From a bacterium UBP14_UBA6098 (GTDB taxonomy: Bacteria > UBP14 > UBA6098): a DNA stretch of 64,000 nt. Each line of letters opens with the position of its first letter. Position 1 is the first letter of the stretch. The notes beneath the pieces are model-generated. The model had not been told where the DNA came from. It ran no database searches and was given only the letters and a program-made list of their open reading frames with translations. The stretch is taken from assembly GCA_002428525.1 (NCBI GenBank), contig DIWU01000011.1, positions 89,158-153,157 of the forward strand, given 5' to 3'. Positions 28,061 to 37,020 of this stretch are shown in pieces. The translations under genes and the position numbers were made by a program.

Positions 28061-28259
28061 TGCCTAAAGTTCATCCGACGGCATCGTTCGATAACGATTT
28101 TGGCCTTGTGTGGAAATCGGACTTGGGTTTTGCATGATGTCGCGGCTTGCCATTCAATTCGGGGAACGATTTACGATAGTATAAAAAATGCTTTCAATAT
28201 GAAAAAAAATAATTAAATTCTCCACCAAATACCGGAACCTTTTCAATAATTACAAAATA

Positions 28260-30308
28260 TTGGCAAACAGAATATTAAACTCAGCTTCGTTGTTCACTTC
28301 GCTCGCGCTGTTGTTCGCCGCAGGGGCAGAAGACACGATTATCCAGCCTCCGCGGAGCGGTGATAAATATCCCAACACCTATGCCAAGGATATCGATATC
28401 GATGCACCTTGGTTCGTGATCGACGAGATGACGCAGTTTCCTGTGCAGTTTTATATCAAGGACGCCAATGTCATCGATTTAGAGGAATTGGAGGGACTTT
28501 ATATCGAGGTCCCCCGGTCGAGGTCGGGCGGCGATTTTTCGGACACCGATACGATCTTTCGCAAGGTCTATTCGCCGGTTATCGAGGACCTGAGCCTATC
28601 GTTTTGGGACACCGTTGTGTTCATCGCGGTTCCGGAGGGCTATTCGGCCGGCCAGACGATTTATATGAAGGCGACCATCGATTTCGAGGACGGACTCCCT
28701 TTGGATGAGCGTTTCTCGAAGGTGCTCGCTGTCAAGGTCGGCGGCGACGGCCTGCCGAAGTTCCCCGATTGGTATCAAGGCGATTGCCATTTCCACACGA
28801 GCATAACGAACAACGCCTATGAATTCGGCGGGTCGTTTAGGATGATAGCCGAATGTTCCCGCGCTATGGGTGTCGATTTCGTGATGTTAACCGACCATGC
28901 CTCCGATTCGTCGAATGTTTTCGGTTTCCTAGCCGACGATCTGAACCTCAGCGATTGGTTGGCGATACCGGATAGTATCGCCACCTACGGCAGAGGCTAT
29001 CCTGTTATGATTCGCGGCGAAGAGGCGGATATTCGTTCGCCCGGTTCCAGCCGAAACCACCTCCTGATATACGGCAATCACGAGTTCTTTCCGGCGAAGA
29101 TCGATTTCAGTATAGCCGAGAAGACCCATGCCGACGCGAGGGCCTTTCTATTGGCCTCACCTGAGGCGGTGTCTTATCCGGCTCACCCCTATAATCCGGA
29201 CTATCTTTGGGAGGATTCTGTCGTCGATTCCGGTTTCGAGGCCGGTGTTTTTCAGGGGCTTCAGATTTGGAACGAGAGGTCTGTTTTCGATATCGATGTC
29301 GATCTGGACGAGTATTGCGATCCGTTCCCCTTTTCCTCAGGGACAATGCTTCGCGGCGGTTTATGGGATTCCGATCTTCTTCTGGGGTTAACCAAATGGG
29401 ATAGCTTCCTTTGGCAAGCTATCGCCCTCGCCGATCTCGAACACCCACGCAAGATATTTATCAACGGGGGAAGCGACGCCCACGGCGATTTCAACTATTT
29501 CACCTACTATCCCTTCGCCGGGGGAATACCCGTTCCGGACATCTATGCCACCGATAACGCCTTCGCGAAGGTGAGAACATTGGCCTATTGCCCCCTCGGC
29601 CTCGACGAGGCCTCGATTCTGCGCGCCCTTCGAAACGGCAACACCGTCGTCACCGACGGCCCGATTATTAACCTTCGGAGTTTCAGCGGTTGCGATTTGC
29701 CGGAAAGTTACAAAATCATAGGGCAAACCGACACCGTGAAATTCGGCGGCACAGACTCGTTAAAAATCGACTACAAAGCCTCCGCCGAGTTCGGGGGGAC
29801 CATCAAGAGGTTGACCCTCAAGAAAATACATCCCCTATCCCCCACACCAGAGACGGTGAGTCTTGACTCATTGCTCTCCGGGTTCGATGGTAGCTTTTCT
29901 ATCCCCCTCGACCCACCGGTCGATGAGGGATGGTGTTGCTATCGTCTCGAGGCTATGACATTCTTGGAGGGCGAGCAATATATTAAACCCGATTCAGCCT
30001 ATCGATGTTTCACTAACCCGATATGGTTCTATGTGCTCCCGGATACATACCTCACAACCGGCGAAATCCCCACTCCGGAAAGACTTTTCCTGAATATCTT
30101 CCCTAATCCGTTCAATAGCTCCTGCGCAATCGAGTCCAATCTTGATGCGAAAATCGAGATCTTCGACGCGATCGGTCAAAAACTCGCCGAGCTTACAAAG
30201 AATAAGCATCTTTGGAAACCGAGCAATAACTACAAATCGGGAGTTTACTTTATTCGCGCACAAAAAGGCTCTAGATATATCGTGCGAAGAGCCATCTATA
30301 TCAAATAG
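28260..30308 (+). CDS. Secreted PHP/DUF3604-like metal-dependent phosphoesterase-family protein with sorting domain
   Basis: 682 residues. The start is a TTG at 28260 (no good ribosome site; the true start is uncertain) leading into a weak signal peptide (ASLFTSLALLFAAGA). The central part has PHP-like metal motifs: YQGDCHFHTS (residues ~175-184) and FVMLTDHASD (~207-216), then FINGGSDAHGDFNYF (~400) and a run of conserved His/Asp. The C-terminal ~80 residues (LNIFPNPFNSSCAIES...KIEIFDAIGQKLAEL...SGVYFIRAQ) are a type A sorting domain. Probably a surface or extracellular hydrolase; the substrate is unknown. It is followed by element B, convergent with the export operon. Confidence 0.8.
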   Translation: MANRILNSASLFTSLALLFAAGAEDTIIQPPRSGDKYPNTYAKDIDIDAPWFVIDEMTQFPVQFYIKDANVIDLEELEGLYIEVPRSRSGGDFSDTDTIFRKVYSPVIEDLSLSFWDTVVFIAVPEGYSAGQTIYMKATIDFEDGLPLDERFSKVLAVKVGGDGLPKFPDWYQGDCHFHTSITNNAYEFGGSFRMIAECSRAMGVDFVMLTDHASDSSNVFGFLADDLNLSDWLAIPDSIATYGRGYPVMIRGEEADIRSPGSSRNHLLIYGNHEFFPAKIDFSIAEKTHADARAFLLASPEAVSYPAHPYNPDYLWEDSVVDSGFEAGVFQGLQIWNERSVFDIDVDLDEYCDPFPFSSGTMLRGGLWDSDLLLGLTKWDSFLWQAIALADLEHPRKIFINGGSDAHGDFNYFTYYPFAGGIPVPDIYATDNAFAKVRTLAYCPLGLDEASILRALRNGNTVVTDGPIINLRSFSGCDLPESYKIIGQTDTVKFGGTDSLKIDYKASAEFGGTIKRLTLKKIHPLSPTPETVSLDSLLSGFDGSFSIPLDPPVDEGWCCYRLEAMTFLEGEQYIKPDSAYRCFTNPIWFYVLPDTYLTTGEIPTPERLFLNIFPNPFNSSCAIESNLDAKIEIFDAIGQKLAELTKNKHLWKPSNNYKSGVYFIRAQKGSRYIVRRAIYIK

Positions 30309-30311
30309 TCC

Positions 30312-30467
30312 ACCCCCGGGGCGTCGGCCGCGCATGCGCGGGCCGTCAGGCCGAAAGAAAAGATTCCGTTTAATATATAAAAACCTCGCTTCGGCCTGAC
30401 GGCGATTTTTTCGGCCTGTGGAAAGTTCACTTTCCACAGGCCGAAAAAATCCCGACGCCCCGGGGGT
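30312..30467. repeat. Four-way-junction palindromic element B (novel)
   Basis: Closing stem: ACCCCCGGGGCGTCGG (30312-30327) pairs perfectly with 30452-30467 (16 bp). Arm 1: palindrome CCGCGCATGCGCGG (30328-30341). Arm 2: GCCGTCAGGCCGAA (30342-30355) with 30390-30403, around a 34-base AT-rich loop. Arm 3: a perfect 22-bp hairpin, 30404-30425 with 30430-30451, loop TTCA, containing T6/A6. No unpaired base lies between stems. It lies between two convergent genes, so it may also end transcription from both sides. Confidence 0.85.
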
Positions 30468-30484
30468 AAGTTCAACTCGGCTAA

Positions 30485-31756
30485 TTACTCGTAGCGGAGG
30501 GCATCAACAACATTGAGTTTACTTGCTCGATATGCGGGAATTATTCCGAAGACGATCCCGACGAGGAGAGAGAAAAACAGGCCGAGGACGATCAGGGATG
30601 GTGGAACGACAATCTCGAGGGGTAGTGTTTCGCCGTCGTTATTGGGGATCATTATTGTGCCGGCGATGGAGGCCGCGGAGACGATTAACACCATTCCGAT
30701 CAAGCCTCCAATTGCCGAGAGCAATATCGCTTCGATAGAGAATTGGAGGAGGATTTGTCTCGAAGAAGCACCACAGGCCTTTCGTATCCCGATCTCGTGG
30801 GTTCTTTCGTGGACCGCGACGAACATAACATTCATAATCCCGATTCCGGCGACGATGAGACTGACCGCGGCGATAAGGATCACGACCAGCGAGGCGGCTC
30901 CGGTGATTTTGCCGAAGAAGGCGTTCATCATTTCGGAGGTGACCAGAGAGAAATTGTTATCCTGTTCGGGCTTTAGACTGCGAAGCCTTCTAAGTGTAGT
31001 GACAGCCTCGTCTTGGGCTAATACTGTAAACCCCGGCGCGGCTTCGATATTGATCTTCATTTGCCATTCGATCCATCGCCAATGTATCGAGGCGACGGAG
31101 AAGGGGATAATCGCGACCTGATCGGGGTTTGCGCCGAGCGCGGCGCCGACCCCTTTGAGGACACCGACAATCCTGCAGGGCAACGGGCCGATATTGATCT
31201 GCTGGCCTATGGGATCGGTTCCCTCGAAGAACTCACGGGCGATCTCCGCCCCGATAACACAGACATAACGCCTGTGGAGCACATCCTCGGCGGTTAGGAA
31301 CCTGCCCTCCTCGAGCTGATAGATACCACCCTGAAGAAAATCCTGATTCGTTGCAATTATATTGTATTCGTCGGTCGAGCTTTTTTTGCCGCGGCGGAAT
31401 TTCATGTTCAAATTCGCCTGCGGAGCCACCGAGCGGATCGAAGGGTTCTCCCGAAGTTCATCGATATAGTCGTAACTAAGGCGCGGCCTGCGCCATAGGT
31501 CGAACAGCGCTTGCCTATTGCCGGAGGTCCAATTCATCGCCATCTCGATCTCGTTCATTCGCTCGACAGTGAAGGTGTTCGCGCCCATCTGCGTGGCCTG
31601 AGAGTCGAAGGCCTTTTCCATGCTTTTCGCCAAGGAACTCATTCCGATAACCGCGATCACACCGACCACAACACCGAAAACAGAGAGCATACCGCGAAGC
31701 CGGTTTTGGTTGATGCCCCTAAGAGCGATTCCGAATGAACTGATGATTTCTTTCAT
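30485..31756 (-). CDS. MacB-type ABC transporter permease (second of two)
   Basis: 423 residues. N-terminal membrane helix (RGMLSVFGVVVGVIAVIGMSSL), a ~220-residue periplasmic MacB_PCD domain, and three C-terminal FtsX-type helices with the conserved ERTHEIGIRKACGASSRQILLQF coupling motif. In this class the permease pair carries no fused ATPase; the partner ATPase is at 32970. It uses mechanical cycling to push substrates through the adaptor and outer-membrane channel. Last gene of the export operon, overlapping the first permease by 4 bases. Confidence 0.9.
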   Translation of the reverse strand: MKEIISSFGIALRGINQNRLRGMLSVFGVVVGVIAVIGMSSLAKSMEKAFDSQATQMGANTFTVERMNEIEMAMNWTSGNRQALFDLWRRPRLSYDYIDELRENPSIRSVAPQANLNMKFRRGKKSSTDEYNIIATNQDFLQGGIYQLEEGRFLTAEDVLHRRYVCVIGAEIAREFFEGTDPIGQQINIGPLPCRIVGVLKGVGAALGANPDQVAIIPFSVASIHWRWIEWQMKINIEAAPGFTVLAQDEAVTTLRRLRSLKPEQDNNFSLVTSEMMNAFFGKITGAASLVVILIAAVSLIVAGIGIMNVMFVAVHERTHEIGIRKACGASSRQILLQFSIEAILLSAIGGLIGMVLIVSAASIAGTIMIPNNDGETLPLEIVVPPSLIVLGLFFSLLVGIVFGIIPAYRASKLNVVDALRYE

Positions 31757-32973
31757 CCGAACCTCAATGCCTCGACGGGGGGTTTTGTAGCGGCTTTAAT
31801 CGCCGGATACAGCCCGAAGAAAACCCCCGTCGCGCTTGTGAATGCGAATCCAAGTATTGCGGAAAGCCCCGAGACGACGAAAACAAGGGGAGTAAAAAGT
31901 GCGATGATCCCTGCGAAGGCGATTCCCATCAGCGCGCCGAATAGCCCCCCTAACCAGCAAACCAAAAGCGCTTCGATCAGGAATTGCATTAGGATATACG
32001 ACCTTTTCGCGCCAATGGCCTTGCGAACCCCAATCTCGCGGGTTCTTTCCGTGACGGAGATCAACATGATATTCATAATCCCGACGCCACCGACAAGAAG
32101 TGACAAACCCGCGATGCCGACCAAGATCGCCCACAGAATCCGCGTGGTCTTGCGGAATTGGTTCAAAAGGTAATCCTGTTTGTTTATACCGAAGTTGTCC
32201 TCTTGTCCGGGCTTGATCCCACGGGCGGCGCGGAGCATCATGCGGCACTCGTCCTCCGTCTCCTCGATTAGATCGTCCGAGTAGGCGCTGACGAGCACCT
32301 CTAAACCCCACCATCGGCCGAACATGCGATCCGAGGCTAATATCGGTATAAAAACCTTGTTGTCCGATGCGAGGCCTGCCATACTTGTCATGAAGTTGCC
32401 CTGTTTTTCGACGACACCCACAACCCTGAATGGCACCTTCTCGATCTCGACATACTCGTTGATCGCCTCCTCCCCGACCTCGAAGAGATTTTTATAAACC
32501 TCGCTCCCGAGAACACAAACATTGCGGCCCCTTTCATTCTCATAGGCAGTGAAGAATCTGCCGGATTCCAAGGGGATCTCTCGAACCAGATGATAGTCCT
32601 GATTCGTGCCGACTATTTGTAGCCCGGAGGCGTTTTTCACTCCGCGGGATAGCGATGCCCATGTTTCGCGCGTTGGGACGATATATTCAGCTAAATCGAC
32701 GCGCTGAAGGGCTTCGATCTCACGGGAACCGATTTGAGGCGCTCGCCGATAAAAGGCCTTACCCCACTGGTTTCGACTGATATAAAGAACGCGCGTGCCC
32801 ATGCGGGAGAACTCGCGCTTGACCATCTCATCGAGACCGGCCATAATCGAGACAATCGCGATAATCGTGGCGACGCCGACCGCGATGCTGAGCATAGTGA
32901 GCGAAGTTCGCAGTAGCCGCCCTCGAAGGGAGGTAAACGCCGCCCTGATGCTTTCAACGATGAGATACATCAA
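31753..32973 (-). CDS. MacB-type ABC transporter permease (first of two)
   Basis: 406 residues with the same architecture as its neighbour: N-terminal helix (RTSLTMLSIAVGVATIIAIVSI), MacB_PCD periplasmic domain with VLGSEVYKNLF, and C-terminal FtsX helices preceded by ERTREIGVRKAIGAKRSYILMQF. The two permeases are clearly related but not near-identical, so the transporter is probably a heterodimer. Overlaps the ATPase gene by 4 bases. Confidence 0.9.
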   Translation of the reverse strand: MMYLIVESIRAAFTSLRGRLLRTSLTMLSIAVGVATIIAIVSIMAGLDEMVKREFSRMGTRVLYISRNQWGKAFYRRAPQIGSREIEALQRVDLAEYIVPTRETWASLSRGVKNASGLQIVGTNQDYHLVREIPLESGRFFTAYENERGRNVCVLGSEVYKNLFEVGEEAINEYVEIEKVPFRVVGVVEKQGNFMTSMAGLASDNKVFIPILASDRMFGRWWGLEVLVSAYSDDLIEETEDECRMMLRAARGIKPGQEDNFGINKQDYLLNQFRKTTRILWAILVGIAGLSLLVGGVGIMNIMLISVTERTREIGVRKAIGAKRSYILMQFLIEALLVCWLGGLFGALMGIAFAGIIALFTPLVFVVSGLSAILGFAFTSATGVFFGLYPAIKAATKPPVEALRFG

Positions 32974-33662
32974 ACTCGTTTGTTATAAGTGTCCGAGGCA
33001 ATCAATCCGTCGAGGATATGCACTGTCCTGTTCGCGTGTTCGGCGATGAAGGACTCGTGCGTGACGAGGATTATCGTGTTCCCTTTACCTGAAAGATCGT
33101 CCAAAAGGCGCATAATATCGTCGCCTGTTTTGCTGTCGAGGTTTCCGGTCGGCTCGTCGGCGAGGACGATATCCGGTTGGGTGACGAGCGCTCTCGCGAT
33201 AGCCACCCTTTGGCGCTGTCCGCCGGAAAGCTCGTTCGGTTTATGGTTCATCCTATCCGCTAAACCGACCAATTCAAGCGCGTGAATAGCTCTGTCCTTG
33301 CGCTCCTTGCGGCCGACTCCGGCATACACGAGCGGAAGCTCGACATTGCCCAAAGCGGAGGTTCTCGGGAGCAGGTTGAATGTTTGGAAAACGAAGCCCA
33401 CCTTGCGGTTTCGCATAACGGCAAGCTGAGCGTCGTTGAATAGTGTGACATCGGTGCCGCTGAAAAGGTATGCCCCGGCTGAGGGCAGGTCTAACAGGCC
33501 GAGAATATTGAGCATAGTGGATTTGCCGCTTCCCGAAGGCCCCATGATCGCGAGGTATTCCGAAGGCTCTATCGCAAGATCGACGCCCCGTAGGGCATGA
33601 ACCTCGTTCTTGCCCATGACATAGACTTTTTTAACACCTTTAAGTTCAATTAACGCGGACAT
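32970..33662 (-). CDS. ABC transporter ATP-binding protein, LolD/MacB type
   Basis: 230 residues with Walker A GPSGSGKSTML (residues ~41-51), Q-loop FVFQTFNLLPRTSALGNVELPL, signature LSGGQRQRVAIARAL, Walker B IVLADEPTGNLDSKTG and H-loop LVTHE. Sequence style (ALRGVDLAIEPSEYLAIMGPSG) is that of the MacB/LolD group. It energises the two permeases encoded just downstream. It overlaps the adaptor gene by 17 bases. Confidence 0.93.
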   Translation of the reverse strand: MSALIELKGVKKVYVMGKNEVHALRGVDLAIEPSEYLAIMGPSGSGKSTMLNILGLLDLPSAGAYLFSGTDVTLFNDAQLAVMRNRKVGFVFQTFNLLPRTSALGNVELPLVYAGVGRKERKDRAIHALELVGLADRMNHKPNELSGGQRQRVAIARALVTQPDIVLADEPTGNLDSKTGDDIMRLLDDLSGKGNTIILVTHESFIAEHANRTVHILDGLIASDTYNKRV

Positions 33663-34908
33663 CGAAGCCGCCCTTTCCTCTTTCCGGGTCCGATTCTTTA
33701 ACCTTATCGCCGTCTTTGAGTTCCCTCAGGGCTTTGTATCTGCCGATCACAACCTTCTCGCCGCCGGCAAGGCCGTCCTTAATCTCGATATACCTATCGT
33801 CGGCGATTCCGGTCTCGACGATCTTCTGGCGCGCGATGCCATCCTCGATAATGAACACGGCCTCTTTCGGTTTCGCGAAAGCTCCGCTCTTCTCTGTGGC
33901 CTGAGCCTCTTCGGTCTTCTCGCCTAGGGCCGGACGCGCCAAGACAACCGCTTGAATCGGCACCGCGACAACCGAATCGGCCTTTGAAACCTCGATTTCG
34001 GCGGAACAGCTCATCCCCGGGCGAATCCGTTCGAAGGGCTCAACAACAGCGATCTTCACCTCGAAATTCGCCACTGTTTCCTGTCCGCCGACATTTTGAA
34101 GAGTCGCCTGATTGGCGATCTTGACGACCGTGCCGACGAGGAAGGTATCGGGGAAGGCGTCAACCTCGATCTTGGCCTCTTGGCCGATCTGAAGATCGAC
34201 AACATCGGCCTCATCAACACTGACAACAGCCTCCATCACCTCGAGCTGAGCGAGGGTCATAATCGTGCTTCCGGGGACATTCGTCGTGCCGGTGATGACA
34301 TTCTCGCCGGCCTCGGCGTATAATTTGACAATGATCCCCGCCACCGGCGCGAGCATAATTGTCTGGTCGAGGTTGTCCTGCGCCTCGTCGAGCATAGCCT
34401 GCGCGCGCTCGACACCGTCGCGGGTGGAGGCCAATTCCGCTTCGAGCAGATCGACCTGCACCTTCGATTTTTCGAGTGCATCCTCGGAGAGAAGGCCCTT
34501 CTCGAACATCGACTGCGCCTTTCGATATGCGTCTTTCGCTTGATTCAGATTGAGCTGAACCCTATCGACCTGCGCCATTGCGCTTCGCAGGGAGGCCCTT
34601 GCCGAATTGAGCGAGGCGACATAACGGGTGCGCTCGAGGCGAACCAACGAGTCGCCCTTGGCGACCGTATCCCCTTCGGTGATATAGATTTTCTCGATCT
34701 GTCCGATCACCTTGGTCGAGATATTGATCTCGACTTCGGGGTTAATCCGCCCGAAGGCTGTGACTATTTGAGAAATATCCCTTCGAATAACCATCTCGCT
34801 TTGGATCTCGACAGCGCCGGTCGATCGTTTCTTCAGGAAAAACCCGAGTGAAACCGCAATCCCGACGATGAGAACCACGATGATAATGATAACTACGGCT
34901 TTTTTCAT
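33646..34908 (-). CDS. MacA/HlyD-family periplasmic adaptor protein
   Basis: 420 residues. N-terminal membrane anchor (VVIIIIVVLIVGIAVSLGFFL), then the biotinyl-lipoyl half (EKIYITEGDTVAKGDSLVRLE), a coiled-coil hairpin (residues ~85-170, rich in Leu/Ala/Glu) and the second lipoyl half with PVAGIIVKLYAEAGENV. Beta-barrel and membrane-proximal domains complete it. Bridges the ABC permeases and the TolC-like channel. A short Ala/Glu/Lys-rich insert (EKTEEAQATEKSG) lies near residue 335. Confidence 0.92.
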   Translation of the reverse strand: MKKAVVIIIIVVLIVGIAVSLGFFLKKRSTGAVEIQSEMVIRRDISQIVTAFGRINPEVEINISTKVIGQIEKIYITEGDTVAKGDSLVRLERTRYVASLNSARASLRSAMAQVDRVQLNLNQAKDAYRKAQSMFEKGLLSEDALEKSKVQVDLLEAELASTRDGVERAQAMLDEAQDNLDQTIMLAPVAGIIVKLYAEAGENVITGTTNVPGSTIMTLAQLEVMEAVVSVDEADVVDLQIGQEAKIEVDAFPDTFLVGTVVKIANQATLQNVGGQETVANFEVKIAVVEPFERIRPGMSCSAEIEVSKADSVVAVPIQAVVLARPALGEKTEEAQATEKSGAFAKPKEAVFIIEDGIARQKIVETGIADDRYIEIKDGLAGGEKVVIGRYKALRELKDGDKVKESDPERGKGGFDVRVN

Positions 34909-34926
34909 AGCCCAACCTCGACTTGA

Positions 34927-36225
34927 TTAATCTATTTTACCCGACAATCGGAGTAATTCCGAGATAGCCATATTATAATCGAATTGCGCGCTGATCGCCT
35001 CGGTTTCGGCCTGCTGAAGCGAAAGCTCGGCCTGCAGAAGCTCGAGCAAAGTGCAGTCTCCGAGACCGTATTTCTCGACAAAGAGCTCTTCGTTTAGCCT
35101 CGCGTCCTCGAGGCGAGCATCGGAAAGCTGGATTCTCGCGTCGGCCTCTTGCAGATTTCGATATGCGTCTCGAACCGAGGCCTCGATCGACTGCTTCACT
35201 AAAAGGAGGCTATTTTCGGCATCTCTAAGCATGCTATTCGCCGACTGAATCGAGGCTATTCGCGAAACACCCGAGAAGAGATTCCAGTTCGCGGAAAGCC
35301 CGACGCTCCATTTAGCCTCGTCGTCGAACTGGACAAAAGACTCGGGCATCTCCGAGTTGCTCCAGCTATAGGAATAGGAAGCGTTGATTCCGGGGAGGTA
35401 GTTCGCCCAGCTCGAAAGCTTAGAGAGCCGCGCCTTTTGGAGGGACATCTCCGCTTGCATGACCTGCGGGTGGTTCTCCAGAGCGAGTTTAATATACTCC
35501 TCCATGGGTCCCGGGGCGGCGACAACGATTCCGGGATCTACCAGCCCGATGGGGGTGTCGAGTGGCATCGCGAGCAAGCCCGCCAATGATTCGACCGCCT
35601 TTTGAAGGGTGTTTTGTGCCTGCAGAAGAGTCAATTGATTTTGGGCTTTGCTAACTTTAATCTGAGTGAGTTCCGTCGGGTCGGCGAGGCCGAGTTTGTC
35701 GCGTTCGCTGACAAGAGTGAACTGGTCCTCAATCCTTTCGAGTGCGGCCGAGGCGTTTTTCGCGGTGTGCTCCGCGCTGATAACAGTGAAAAATGCATTC
35801 TTCACTGAATAGACTAAATTTGCCTCATTCTCGGTGAGGCTTTGACTCGTGATATCCCGCGAGAGGCGCGCCGACTTCGTCGAGAGCAGGTTTTTTCCCC
35901 CCTCGAAGATAGTCTGGCTCGCGGAAATCCCTGCGTTGTAGTGATCGCGGCTCACAATCAACCCGCTCTCCGAATAGGAAAAGCTCTCCTGCTCGTTTCT
36001 ACCCCACGAAAAGCGCGCCGAGGAACTCGGCATGAAGCTCGAAAGGTTGCTTAGATACGATGACTGGGCGCGGTTCAATTCCTCGCGCTTCATCATAATC
36101 GAGTAATTAGCCTCGAGGGCACGCTCGATACAACTATCCAATGTCAACCGCCCGGATTCGAGACCGGCCTGCGCCATGCAAGCTCCCGCGAAGAGAATCG
36201 AGAGAATGGCTATAACCCTCTTCAT
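34927..36225 (-). CDS. TolC-family outer-membrane efflux protein
   Basis: 432 residues with a signal peptide (VIAILSILFAGACMAQA) and two outer-membrane-efflux repeats. Each has long amphipathic helices (LTLDSCIERALEANYSIMMKREELNRAQSSYL...; ALENHPQVMQAEMSLQKARLSKLSSWANYLPGINASYSYSW). Forms the trimeric exit channel for the MacAB-type pump. First gene of the export operon; promoter and a palindromic operator lie directly upstream (36246-36297). Confidence 0.93.
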   Translation of the reverse strand: MKRVIAILSILFAGACMAQAGLESGRLTLDSCIERALEANYSIMMKREELNRAQSSYLSNLSSFMPSSSARFSWGRNEQESFSYSESGLIVSRDHYNAGISASQTIFEGGKNLLSTKSARLSRDITSQSLTENEANLVYSVKNAFFTVISAEHTAKNASAALERIEDQFTLVSERDKLGLADPTELTQIKVSKAQNQLTLLQAQNTLQKAVESLAGLLAMPLDTPIGLVDPGIVVAAPGPMEEYIKLALENHPQVMQAEMSLQKARLSKLSSWANYLPGINASYSYSWSNSEMPESFVQFDDEAKWSVGLSANWNLFSGVSRIASIQSANSMLRDAENSLLLVKQSIEASVRDAYRNLQEADARIQLSDARLEDARLNEELFVEKYGLGDCTLLELLQAELSLQQAETEAISAQFDYNMAISELLRLSGKID

Positions 36226-36245
36226 AAAAAACTCCTTTTACAATT

Positions 36246-36263
36246 TGTGACCAATGGGTCACA
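36246..36263. promoter_or_regulatory. Palindromic operator of the export operon
   Basis: TGTGACC (36246-36252), AATG, GGTCACA (36257-36263): perfect 7-base arms. It sits just downstream of the -10 box, overlapping the predicted transcription start, as expected for a repressor site. TGTGA-N8-TCACA resembles a Crp-like half-site pair but the spacer is 8 instead of 6. Confidence 0.65.
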
Positions 36264-36269
36264 TTTCAA

Positions 36270-36297
36270 AATTTACGCTGAATTTTTCCTATGTCAA
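36270..36297 (-). promoter_or_regulatory. Promoter of the MacAB-TolC-type export operon
   Basis: On the - strand TTGACA (36297-36292), 16 bases, TAAATT (36275-36270). It is immediately followed by the operator palindrome and then AAGGAG before the ATG at 36225. Confidence 0.65.
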
Positions 36298-36349
36298 TGT
36301 ATTTCTTTTTTATTATACACTCGAGAACACCGCATATTCAATGCCATAT

Positions 36350-36373
36350 AAAAAGCCTCCGAAGAGGCTTTTT
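36350..36373. terminator. Bidirectional terminator after tonB
   Basis: AAAAAGCCTC, loop CGAA, GAGGCTTTTT: a 10-bp stem with A-run on one side and T-run on the other. It ends the exbB-exbD-exbD-tonB operon before the export-operon promoter. Confidence 0.85.
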
Positions 36374-36393
36374 ATTAGGAGAAAAAAGGCGGC

Positions 36394-37017
36394 CTATTTA
36401 AGTTCAAATCGCAACGGGATTTGGTAGCGAACCCTAACGGGTTTGTCTCTTTGTTTCGCCGGAGTGAATTCCCATTTGCGCGCCGCGGCGAGAGCGGCCT
36501 CCTCGAAGAAGCCCTCAGGTTTAGCTTGAATAACTTCGGCATGTTCGACCTTGCCGTTAAGTCCAATAACGACCTGCACAAGGACAACACCCTCGACCTG
36601 CGCCTTTTCGGCCAGCTGAGGGTAGTCCGGGCGAACCTCCTTAACCGGCTTGGGTGGCGATTCGAGCGCGAAGAAATCGACGACATCCTCCTCCACCGGC
36701 GGCGGTGGGATGAAGGTGTCGAGGTTGAGGTCGGTTGTTCCGATCGTCACTGTGTCCGGAATGTCTTCATCCTCGCTTGCGATAACCTCGGCGATAGTAG
36801 CCTTGGGCGGCTCTTCCTTCTGTATCTGCTGTCTCGTTTGGTCGATCTCTTCGATTTGAATAACCTGCTGGTATTCGGGGCCCCTTATGACCTCCGTGTT
36901 GACCGAGATGAAGGTCAACGAGACGAGAAGCATTGCTAAAAGAGAAATTATCACGCCCTTCCGAAGGTTTAGACCCCAGAACGAGGGCAGATCGGCTTTT
37001 GGATCCCTGTATTTCAT
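36394..37017 (-). CDS. tonB: TonB-family energy transducer
   Basis: 207 residues: inner-membrane anchor (GVIISLLAMLLVSLTFISV, residues ~21-39), an acidic and proline-rich periplasmic spacer (FIPPPPVEEDVVDFFALESPPKP), and the C-terminal TonB domain (VRPDYPQLAEKAQVEGVVLVQVVIGLNGKVEHAEVIQAKPEGFFEEAALAAARKWEFTPA), which contacts outer-membrane receptors. Shorter spacer than in E. coli. Last gene of the operon with two ExbD proteins and ExbB; no TonB-dependent receptor is in the window. Confidence 0.9.
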   Translation of the reverse strand: MKYRDPKADLPSFWGLNLRKGVIISLLAMLLVSLTFISVNTEVIRGPEYQQVIQIEEIDQTRQQIQKEEPPKATIAEVIASEDEDIPDTVTIGTTDLNLDTFIPPPPVEEDVVDFFALESPPKPVKEVRPDYPQLAEKAQVEGVVLVQVVIGLNGKVEHAEVIQAKPEGFFEEAALAAARKWEFTPAKQRDKPVRVRYQIPLRFELK

Positions 37018-37020
37018 GAT

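Noticed and set aside
27999..28259. FMN riboswitch upstream of ribE
   Set aside because: The conserved AGGGGC/GGGUGAAAUUCCC-type blocks are absent on the - strand of this AT-rich gap.
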